A DNA stretch of 64,000 nt from Branchiostoma floridae (taxonomy: Eukaryota > Chordata > Leptocardii > Amphioxiformes > Branchiostomatidae). Below the pieces are notes generated by a model. It was not told the DNA's origin. It saw only the letters and a program-made list of their open reading frames with translations, and did not search any database. Below, one piece after another: positions 44,101 to 56,100 of the stretch. Location: NCBI RefSeq assembly GCF_000003815.2, contig NC_049988.1, positions 6,083,192 to 6,147,191 of the forward strand, written 5' to 3'. Each line of letters begins with the position of its first letter. The stretch's first letter is position 1. Position numbers and translations under genes: made by a program.

Positions 44101-47100
44101 TAGAAAAGGTGCACAAATAAATTCAGAAAATTATTCCGCACCCGAAAAAGTTTGTTCGAAGAAAATCGGACATCGTTTCGCGATGTCTCAATTTTTGGAT
44201 AAAAACCGTGTTTTTGCCTCAGAAGAGCTTATTAAGCATTTTTGACAGAAAATGTGCGTACATAATTTCAGAAAATTACTCCGCACCCAATAAAGTTAGT
44301 TCGAGGAAAATTGGGACATCGTATCGCGATATCTGAATTGTTGGGCAAAAGAATCGTGTTCTTGCCTCAGAGGATATTAAGCCGAAAATTTCCGAGTCTT
44401 AACGTTAGTCTTTATTGCTACGCGTACGTGTCAGATAAAGTTGTACAGTCATAACTACCTATAAAAACCATACTGAGGACCGACAACATATGATCTTTGG
44501 GAGCCGGTGGTTGTCACTACAGACAGGATGCTTTGAAACAGTGTCAATAGGAAAATATCTTTCTGAACACCAAAATGTGGTGACATTATTCAGTGGTGCC
44601 TAGGTCGTCTTTGCGGCGAGGATGAGTGAGTGAGTGAGAGGCCGTCTTTCCAACAGTATGTCCATACGCCTCTTTCCTTCTAGACGGTGATCGCGCCACT
44701 ACCCCGCTGCGACCTGAAGTTTAGGACAGAGCGCACAGTGCGCACTGAAACCCAAGAAAAGCTACGCTAGTGGAATCTAGTGAAGACCCTTTTGCGCTCA
44801 TTGAGATTAAGGGTCACACGAGTCCATTTGGGTCACTGTCGTCGTCTAGTGGAAAGGGGGCCTTTGCGATTGTTGAACGTTCCTTCACTGACCCTGAGCG
44901 ATGTTGGCGATCACTGACCGCTTGTCTGGAGATCGATACGAGAGGTGATCAATAAGTTTGTGGCATCGCCCAGATATAAGGTGCACTACTCAAATCTCGG
45001 GGCATCTTACAATTGTCTACCAAAGTTCAAATCATTACTTTACAGCCGATTCATTTACCTTCAAATGATGCATAGCAGGGGTACAGCTAGTGGCGCTTTT
45101 ATATGCGTTATTGGTTGGCTTCAAAGACTTCAAACATTCATCACTAAAAAGTCGTAAAAATCGCAAAAAAATTTGTTTTCATATTGCCGTTGTCCAATTT
45201 TCTTTTCAATGCGTTTGATTTATTTTATCCTAGCGACATCAAGAAACTCCGGGTTCTTCTGACATTGTGATGAAAATCACCGAAATAAGTGCAAATTTAA
45301 TGATTCCACGTGAGCCTGATTAGCCATGAAAGGTGATATGAAACTGATGGAACTTTCTGAAAAAATTCCGATTCTCAAGGTGCACCGGTGATATATGAAT
45401 TCCAGCATTGCATTCCGGCGAAAGTTTGCGTCATGAATTCAAAGGCGAGAGTGCGCGTAATTTAACATAAAACATCCAAGTTTATAATCTTCACAACAGC
45501 TTTTAGCCCTTGTACTGACGTTGAAAGAACAACTAGTGTCATAAAACGTCAACCCAAGCTCTTAATGATTCTCAACATCTGTGTGGCGCAATAACTTCAG
45601 GGTCACGGTTTGGCCCAGAACCCAGAGGTCCTGGCTTCAAATCTTGCCATGTCACGGATATTTGTTGTGCATTTGGGAAAGGCGCTTTTCACGACTTTGC
45701 TCACTCCACCCTTGTGTAAAATGGGTACCTGACCTGTCTTCGGTTGGGTAGATAAAATGCGGTGGGAGGAGAGGGGTCCGCCTTGCCTTCCAATACTGTA
45801 CCCTAGACACAGTAGGTAACTATCTAACCCACTGTCCCTACAACCTCAGAAAGGCTATGGGACTACCTGTTATTGCCTTTCCTTCTTTTAACCGTTTACC
45901 TTCACGTTCGTTGAGCGATTTTGCAACCGTGAAGTTGTGGCTGGAACACCGGATTTTGTTCAGGACATAGAGTGTATGGAGCCCCGTAAGAAATCGGACA
46001 GCACTCAATCTTAATAAGCGCCGACTGTGAGAGAATTACGAAAAGCAGGCTCTATGAGTCGGAAATATATATGTGTAATGCTTATGATATGATTTTTGTA
46101 TGATGGCATCTTTTTGTTGATAGCATATCATGATACGATCTTCGAAAGAGCCTGACACGTAGAGCCGGCAAGCAGGCCGAGATAATCATACCAGTACTCA
46201 CGCGTGATTTGAACTTTTCTTGTAATACTCTTGTTGTCATGGTCTCTTTTGATTTATTTTTACAGTTAAAGATATTATACGAAGGTATTCAACAGCTAAG
46301 TCCAAATTTTGTTGGTTAAAGAAGCACAAAAGCGGCCAGGCGGCTATTCAAAAGAGACACAAGTGAAAAATCGTACGACGCTGGAAAAATTTTGAACATC
46401 ATCCGATGCGTTGCGATGGCTGATTTTGCTTACGATTTTGCTGCGATTTACTGCGCTCATCGTACGATATGCGGAATATACCATCGCAAGAAATCGTACG
46501 CGCTTTGTGACCGGGGCTTAACTTATACTATAACGTTCAAGTTGCATGATATGGAGGACTTTTATTACGAGTTGTTTCGTGTTTTTTGATGCACGATGAG
46601 TTGATCCTGGGGGCATAGATGTTTGTCTTGTTGAAAATCTTGCCGACTTATATAGTAGTGATGATTACGTGGTGATGATTACACAGGTGGACACTGTAGG
46701 AACGGGTAAAAACAATTATTTTATTAGTTTGTAACTGTTGAAAACTAATTACATTTCAACATTGCTTTTACCCTCTGGTTATGTATCTGACAAAAATGCT
46801 ATTCAGTTGTAGACGAGCTTTCTTGCAACATGTTAAGAATTTCTGGATTACAGTGGACCTGCGCTGTCGTATTACCAGCCTCCTTCGCAGCCTTTTATGA
46901 GCGATAACGTTAATTTTTCGACGAAGCGCTGATTCGCTATTTTCACTCAACATGTAGGCCAGGTTCGTTATGAAGCCATGAAGCGATGTCGTTTAGGGTA
47001 CTCGCACTATTTGCGATACAAAGATAATCCTATAATGAGTGCCAACATTGCAACATTCATGTTGACGAACAATATCAAGTTGGTATTGTCCTGCGCACAA

Positions 47101-50100
47101 GTAAAATGTCATGTACTGAATGAACGTGGGGGAGCATATTTTTCTTTTTCCTGTCGATGTCCTTGTGACTGATCAAACTGTTAAGGGGCTTAGATATCGA
47201 AATCCACATGTTAAACCACCCCTAAGGTTTTAGATAAATGTCAGACGACCTAAAATCAGTTTAACTAAACTCACTGCTAAGTTACTGGTAGTCCTGCCGT
47301 CCAACAGGTGGTTTAACTGGTACTGCTCACAAATCCTTTTCGGCCCGAGTCTGCACTTTGAATACAAAAATTGGTGGGCTTTTTTGAAAATGAGAAACAT
47401 TCAAAATATTGCATTGCACACATCTTATTGTCCACAAGCTTAAGGCCAGGCGATGCCAGATGCCATATGAAAGGCAATAAGAACCCTTCATACATTTTCA
47501 ACATTTCCCCTATCATTGCCCATTTGACAGAACTGCCGCTTGGTACCATGGCAGTCACAGGAAACGTAGCGCTATCCAATGTCGTCCTATTTGTTCAAAA
47601 CGCCATTTTCCTTTTAAAAAAGCACCGTCAGAGCCAAATATCTAAGTTAATTTAACCCATGGGGAGAGAGATCAGCTGTACAAAGAACAATGGCGGTATT
47701 TAACTTTATCTCTCGCTGTTTAAACGCCGTGCGATCTTGGATCTATTCCTGAGGCGTTTGGTGACTTGTGCCTCGGAGACATACATGTATTGTTGTTCAT
47801 TCTCTTTATAGTACTAGTACTATCTACGTCAAAGACACAAATACTCCATACAGCTAAGGGCACAAACCGCCGAACGTGGTTTTTGTCCATAGTTTTTTTG
47901 GTGGGGAAAGCCACGCCCGCCACTTTTGTCTGAAAATATGAGGACCTTCGGGACTGGCAAGAGCAAGGAGGGAGTACGTCAACGCAAGTCACCCGCACTG
48001 TTGACATACACGGTAATAAGTACGTGGTCTGCATGCCGTGAGCGGTTGCCTGCATCATTCGTTGCGCAAGTGGTGAGTTGTACGTGCTTACAATGTACGT
48101 TCTCTGTGCGATTGCTACGTTACCGTATGTAGGCCGTACTTACACGTGCTCCGTACGTAAGGTTTCCTTACTCACTATACTCGCTTTGCGGAGCACGTGC
48201 GTCGTCCGTACTGACTCGTACTGTGGGTGAAATCGCAGCCCAAACGCAGAGGATGTTCTAAATATAGAATACAACACGGTGTATTCCGTATCACCTGAGG
48301 TACCAGCCCGACCGCGGGAAGGATCGCCCGAAGGCCGGAGGGTGATCCGACCCGCGGGAGGGCTGTGACCGAGGGTGATGCGGAATACACCGTGTTGTAT
48401 TTTATTTATGTCATACTCACCTGAAAAAACAACAACACATGTTTCGATGCGAAATGCACCAGAAGTTGAGAAAATGTTGTGTCCTCGAACAAAAAATTGT
48501 AACAACAGCAATTCTAACGTTCGAGTCCGGTACTAGTCGAATTTTCACCCGTGCCACACTCGGCCCGCTAGAAAGAGTTCGATTTATTCGAAGTAAGCCC
48601 GTGTGATACAACTTCGAAGTCAGTTTGATACAGAAAATTATCACACGGTCCGAAACACCTGTATCGAACGTTTTCGCGACCCAGGTATGACATAAATGCA
48701 CTTATCGTGCTACGGCGTGTCTACATGCTCCCAAATCCTTTGGAATCGGTACGATTTCGTAAGGAGGTGGTACTTACCACTTACGGATCTCAAAAGATTA
48801 CCCACGTTTTTGCACATAAACATCACGCAGTTGCACGTACGGCGGAATTGGCCATTAGCTTTTCCGTATGCAGGCCGTACTTACACGCGCTGCGTACGTA
48901 CGGCTTCCATACTCACTCTATTCACTGTACGGGGCACGTTCGTCGTCCGTACTGACCCGTAAGCGGGTGAAATCCGCAGCCCAAACGCAGAGAAAGTTCT
49001 GCAAGGCGTGTTTGCGTCACGGTTCCCAATCCCGTTGGTCTCCGGACGATTTCGTACAGAGGCGGTACTTACCACTTAAATGCCTGGCAATAATATGGAT
49101 TCCAAATATTGCTCACGTTTTTGTACGTAGACAGCACGGAGTTGCACGTACGTTGGTATGTGCTCTTAACTGAAGTGAATAGTGTAGTCAAATCAAATAC
49201 GGTCCCCCACACATCTCGTCTCGTCCCAGCAGCTCGGTGCTGCCGCCGCATCATGCTTTCAAGCTGCAGACCAATGACCACCAATGCGTGTAAGACCAGC
49301 TACTACGGGCTCTAGTTCTTTCTCCGGACCATCAAAGAGTGCAATGAACTTGAACCTAGTGTGGCGGAGGCGGAGTCCCTCTCCCAGTTCAAAACTGAGC
49401 TGGGACGGTTTCGCTGCCCTGCGCTGCCCCACGTCCGACCACCCGGGGGACCGGACAAAAGCGGTCCGTTTAGACAGGTGGTCGCTGAGAAGAGTATCGA
49501 CTCAAAACATGCCCGATGCAAAGTATAAGTTTTTTTCCGTTGTATTTAATGGCAAGTAGCAAGCACACTGCACGCACGCAAAGAAGCGAGGTCTTTAATG
49601 TCAAATACAACACGCACACTGTAAATTGTAAATCTAACCCCAAGCTTTTATCGAGCTTTTATACGATACAGTGTTTTAAAGCTCAAGTATTTGTACACGT
49701 ACATGTATTAACGTTTTAGACAGTAAGGGAACTTTGATGCTGTCTGTTACCATACAAGCCTTTATGCGTCGCTATGTTCTTGATCTGAAATAACTACGAT
49801 GCACCTTTCGAATTCGATGCCCGGTATTTCCCGATAGCGTACCACGGGTGAATGTACAGTACAGTTGGACAAAAGCACTCACACGTATAGATCTTTCTTA
49901 AAAAGGTATGAGCTACACAGATCTTTCTTTAAAAAGTATGAGGCTACATACGTTTCAGCATTCGTTCACTTGATAATGATATAGATTTGAAAAAAAAAAA
50001 AACTTCTGTAACAACTAAATTCAGATTTTCTTACAACGGTTTCGGCACAAAATCGCGCTAGTTATCATCAAATATCGATGAAAACCTCAATTTTGAAAAT

Positions 50101-53100
50101 GATGTGGTCGTTATGGGTCCCAATTTGGGCCGGTCGCGTTGACCAGGTGGTCATTGAGAAAAGGTCGCTTAATGTTTACGTCAATGGGAAATAAAATCGG
50201 GACCGAGCGATCGAAATGGCCAGGTGGTCGCTGAGAAGAGGTGGTCGCTCGGGCAGGTTTGACTGTAGTGTAAATGTGTGTGTTGTATCACTAAATTATC
50301 ACTAAGGAGGAAAGGACTATGATGATGACCACTAAATTACACTTCGGTCCTGGCCTGTCTTGGCACATATCCGCGTCCTTTCCCATTTCTGTCTGCACAT
50401 GCACCAATATTGGTCATCGCGCAGCTCAGTAATCCGGCTTGTACGTGGGCTTCAAGCAGTACCGAAGATAATGATGATGTACCATGGCCAATTTGCTGTA
50501 CGAGTTTCAGACTTGCGTGGCGCAACGGCAACGGTTTGATCCAGAACCCAATGATTTAAAATCTGAGGTCACGTCACCGATCTTGTGCCCCTGGGAAAAG
50601 CACTTAACTCAGTTTACTGATGACTTTCCTAACTTTGCTCAGGTGGAAATGAGACCTGCGGTTTGGGACGTCCCTCGGATAGGATGTTAGACTATGCTAT
50701 AATCATCAACATGATGAAGTAGACAGGGCTAGACAGGAGTGAAGCCGGCCTTCGGGTGTGTTTCGCTACCGGGGATGTACACCACTTGGCTGACTACACT
50801 CCTTGGCCAGTTTGGTTCTATCTTATGCCATCGTAGGATCTGCTTGGAGATGGCATAGACAAATCGTTTGCAAATTGTGACAAGACAGCATTGAATCATC
50901 TAGGTAAACATGTGATTGATTGTAAGTAATGTTATTCAGTTGAGAGGATAACAGACATGTGAAAATCTGAATACAACTCTAAAACGATTCTCAACTTCTC
51001 TTCCAACCACAAGACCTTCCGGTGTCGGAATTTTGGAATTGTCTCCAAAGCCTTTTTGTGTCGCAGAACTGTCTGCTTTTCATTGTTACCGGAGAGAATC
51101 TGTACTCTCTACAAGCAAATGTAGGCGTATTCACCAGGTGTTTTCTGGATGTGTGAACTTTATTAATAGATTTTCATATTCCCGTCTAGCCCTCCAAACA
51201 AGCCCAATTGTCACATCTGCTTGGAGATTACAATAGACAGCGCACTGAAGCCAGGAGGCAAAGCGGTAGAATCCGACAGCGTGAGTCAGTTCCTGGGGAG
51301 TATAACATTTTCCTGTTTACATGTTGGACAAATGTTACCTTATGGTGGGACTTATTCACCCGGCAGATTATTCCGTATCATTGCCAGCGTTTTAGTCTGA
51401 CAGGGACTGAACAAGCTGTACAACACGGCTGTACAGATGGGAGCAATCTCTCCTAAAACACTTTCTTCCTGTTTAGTTTTTGCCTTGCCCCCTTGGGACT
51501 TGTGTACCCATATGTGACTGGCGGGAAACAGGGAGCTGGCCGGCATGGCCGGGGTTTCAAGCTGTCCTAGTTCACAATCAATGATTCTAATGTAATGTAT
51601 TCCACAAGACTGGAATTACGACGACCGATGGACAATGTGACAGAGGAACCAAGATGACGTCGGACTTCTCATGGTCATCTGCGGACAGATTCCCAGCGAA
51701 GCCCAAGTGAGATTTTCATTCTTTTGGTTATAGGAGGGAGGGGGGGGACATATTTGTGCGGTGCAGTCCTTGTTGTTGATCCTTGTTGGATTAGAACGCT
51801 TCCGTGGACTCTTCCGAGTGGGTGTAGATTATGCTCCCTTACACAACGGCACACGCGTGCACGATCGATAATCATAGAACTTACCGGGTAACCTCTACTC
51901 AATGCATGGTGTAACAAAATATTTCAATGGTTCAGATATCCCGGCTGGTGGACATGAAGGAAACAGAACATAAGGCCAGGGCCGACAAAATCGCCTAAAA
52001 CACGTCAAAATACAGCTGGGGCCGAACGTCTGCTTTGAGAGTAGAAATGCAGAAATAGTCCTGCTTGTTGCGTTTAGGAAATTATTCTGAGCGACAGGCT
52101 TATTTCTGCATAGTCTCTTTCAGAGGACTCTCAGAGGCCGGGAGTCGGCCGGCCAGAGGAGTTATTTCCTGACCACGGTCGACTCTCCTAAAGTCCTAGC
52201 GTGCTCTATGAAAGTCTATTTGTCCAGTTTCTACTATTTTATAAGACCACCGATCTGCGGAGCCTGGTAGATGCTATATTTTCTTTGTACACTTTTGAAA
52301 CATTTTGCAGACGGATAACTTGAACCAAAATGATATAATCCCCTAAATCATGTTTGGATAGTGAGAAATGTCCTTCCCCTATATTCTTCCTACATATGTG
52401 CATGTTTTTCAAATCAAATTCCGAGCCGAAACCACCGAAGCAGGATTAATGGGGCCTCATCATATCCACCACGAATGGAAACGCGCGAAAATATCTCTGA
52501 GGAGTCTGGATCATTCAGGGACAGTACGCGGGTCTTAGCTACCTTCTCGTGTCCCACATTCCCCTGATTCTTTCCTTAGGTTGAGAGATATTACCGTGAC
52601 CCATGCAGAAGTGGGGGAAATAACTCTACGACACTCCCGTAATGCCAGTAAATAGGTGTCCATTTGAAACGAAGATTCAAGCAAAGGAAGTTCTTTTCCT
52701 TCGCCCCTTGGCTATTATCGTACGTTCCCTTACACCGCATTTGGTCTAGAAACAGATTTGGTCCATGCCCAGAGACCTGTGCCTGGCCAAAGACCTGTAC
52801 CTGGGTTTGTTGATATAAGCTGGCTTCCCGGCGGGGGGAAGTCGTTCAACCATGTCGATCCGGGAGGACTGCCCGGCCCATGGCAATCTGCAGACAATTA
52901 GTGAGTTCAACAAGCCGTTTGAAACAGCATAGATACAACACATGTATTGGCATGTTTTTCAATGTTCCGGCCCTGGCGCTCAAATCTATTGTTGTTTATG
53001 TGGTCACAAACACTTAAGACGCTTCCTGTCAAATGTCAGCCCAAAGGATTCGTGCAGTAATTGGATACCTCGTATTGATGTAATCTCCAAGCAGATCCTA

Positions 53101-56100
53101 CGGTGGTGTAATTGCAAAAGTGAGACTATTGGCCACGATGGTGTAATGTATTAAACCCACCGTAGGTGGTCAATGGTCTCACTTTGGCAAGCTAACCTTC
53201 TTGGCCGGCTTTGATAGTATATTACACCACCGTAGGATCTGCTTGGAGATTAGTATTGATGATAATACAGGAGCTGTACAGATGAAGGCTGTTTGAATAT
53301 CCCGCACCGAGTCCTCTCAACCAAGCACAGCTTTATCTTGTAGTTTCCCCCGCCGGGAAACATGAGAGGGCGTACGTATGAACAACAGCAGCCAGCTTGT
53401 TTATGAACCTGCCGCAGCGGCGCAGGGTCTATAAATCATTTGGCACAGATTCACTGTATTGTTCTACCGAATACATGTATACCTAACAGATTTCCTCAGT
53501 CAGATCAAGGTTATTACTAGTCTAGTACAGTCAAACCTGCTCAAGCGACCTCTTCAAGCTGATCACCGGGTCATTACGACCGCTTCTTCTCGATCTCGAA
53601 AATTTTCCCCATTGACGCAAGCATTAAGCGACCTTTTGAAGACGACCACGCACCTGGCCAACACGACCGCGACCGCCAAAAATTGGGACCGCACAGGACC
53701 AAATCCCTGCCCATAACGAACGCTATCCGTCCTGTAATCTTCCGCAGTTAAACGCAGTCTTCCACAGGACCAGTAAAAATTCTGAACGTCCCGCAATTAT
53801 CCGCTGAAATTGTAAAACGTTATGCAAGACGCCAAAAGCCTTCCGCTGAGATCCACAAATTCCTACTGCGGCCGTGCGATTTCAAAATAAACAGCTCTCA
53901 AAACTAACGATCTAAGTATATGGCTTGAGTGAATGCCTGTATGTGGTTGTAACGCAATATGAAAAGCTAGTAATGATTCGACATTGTCGGCATTTTCATG
54001 TCATCCCGGAAAACTGAAAATATGCCAAATGTTCAAGAACAACGCAAGCGTTAAGGTCAATGACCGCACGTGCTTACCGCGTAAATAAACACTCCATCGG
54101 CATCGGGGGCACAGCTTCTCTACAGGTACAACTCTCCAAATTGCAATTTATTTGGCGGAAGATACGAATAAAATTAGAGCACTGTCACAAAAAGATAGCA
54201 ATGATAGTCTGGGATTTGTCCGTTTCTGGATAAAATTGAACTATTATGCGATGATTTGATACACGCAAACAGCAGCATCGATATCGAGGCGGCACCTAAA
54301 CTTTCTCTTGATTGACAGAGCGGCTCCTTTGAAAAGCCCACCGCAGGCTCCGGGCTGTCTGAAGTTTCGCTTGGCACAAATTCAATCAATTCGGTAGCCA
54401 ATCAGCTAAGAGGAATACTGACAGAAAAAAAACCCTGATATTCGTCGCCTATAAACGAGGTTCTGTCATTTGTCTTTAAAGAATCCCGAAAAATTGCTTG
54501 CAAAGGCATGTTATTGTGCTCTAATAATAAAGGACTCAAATCTGAAATCGTAAGACGGGCGATTTGTGAAACTGAGACAAATCACACAAAATTAGATATG
54601 TTTCGTATACCAGCCGCCGCGCCCATGGTCACGACGAGCTAGCGCAACCGTTACCAATAAATAAACGACTGAATTGTTGTATCTATTTAAACAACTTTGA
54701 AGGCATGAGGCCCGATACAGGTCAGTCATAAACCATTTTTTATTTCCCGAACAAAGAACCAATAGGAAGAAGATCTTGTTTTGTTTATTTAGTAAAATTC
54801 ATCATGCTTATGTAACTTTTTGCGTGCGTGTGCGTGTTGTATTTAACATGAAAGACCTCGCTGACTTTGCGTGCGTGTGCTTGTTATTTGCCATAATAAC
54901 ACCACGGAAACCATTTATACTACGCCTCAGGTACGTTGTGAGTTAATACTAGTACTCTTCAAACCAACCGGTTTTGTCCGGTCTTGGACGGAAGACAGCC
55001 GAGACTCACTCGCGGGAACTTTGTGATACTTTGGATACAAGGAAACGGCGAATGTGAAACAAGGCGGGTCGGGTTTCAAACTGATGAACGAGCAGCGCGA
55101 CTGTGCTGTCAATGGCTCATTACTTGATTCATGGCGTCAGCGCGTTGCGTTCCACGTCTTTTTTTGGTGGAATTTCTGTGCGATTTTCAACATATCGCAG
55201 CCAGGTTTTTATGCCAGGAACATCCTTATTTCGAAAGATCGTGTAGCCGGGCGTCTTGAAATTCTAACGTGACATTCTGGCAGTTCACTGAGCATGCAAC
55301 GTGGACGGCGCATGTATAGACGGGTTCAGTTGAAGCTTCGCCGCCGGAGTGACACTGTGGGGAGGTTCCCGCTCAGTCGCGCTGTACAAGCACTTCCCGC
55401 GGGGCAATCCTACCGAGACATCAACAAAACAACCTTTCTTGTTGTACCACGGATATTTTGTAGACGTGTGGTGTTGTGTCCTCATGAGATTGCCAGGGCA
55501 GTTAAAAATTTGGATATCGATGACATCCGCGCAGTGGAAATCATACTTCATAGCACAATCCCGCCAACTGACTCTTCTTATTCACCCTGTTTTCTCAGCA
55601 TTCTACTATCCATAACCCCATATTTACAGTCCAGCAACTGCCTGAGCGTTTGTCATTACAGGCAAGCTCCCTTCCTGACCTTTATCACCTCCTCAGTCAC
55701 TGCGCTTTGCGTACGGAAGGGGGCGTTGCAGCACGGCTATCGCGGTAGGCAACCACACATGGTTCGTATTTATGGACTTGGGCATTTTTGCGGACACGGC
55801 AGCAGAAATTGACTAAGTGTTTGCAACGCCAGAGGGTTGACCACGCCAAACCCATTTTAACCCAGCGGAACTCATCGACCCGGCTAATGAGGGTTAAGAT
55901 TCACTGGACCTTAGCGAATCTGAACCCTCTGAAAATGCCCCACAACTCCCAGAACCCGACTTAACCCTCAAAACTCAATTTAACCCTGTTTAACTCACTT
56001 AACCCACCAGAACCCAAAGGTTTTTACAGAGGATTCATACAGCCCACATATAGACCTAAGAGACCACTAAGCTAGTAAGGATGATTGAATGCCGTGATTG

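Larger units (their letters stand above)
44381..47989. other. Gene B intron 2, middle part
   Basis: Holds foldback copy 44667-44862, SINE 45585-45870 and a TCGTACG-rich foldback at 46368-46525 (ATCGTACGACG ... GAAATCGTACGCGC). Nothing coding seen. Confidence 0.45.

Noticed and set aside
42735-44245. Overlapping ORFs of 60-76 codons with near-identical products
   Set aside because: They are the 146-bp satellite read in rotating frames; no start context, splicing or family pattern.
42337-44380. Possible CRISPR-like array
   Set aside because: Units are contiguous 146-bp tandem copies without unique spacers, in an animal genome.
55294-55812. 172-codon plus-strand ORF
   Set aside because: No domain or motif, overlapping ORF on the minus strand, sits in a repeat-rich intron.
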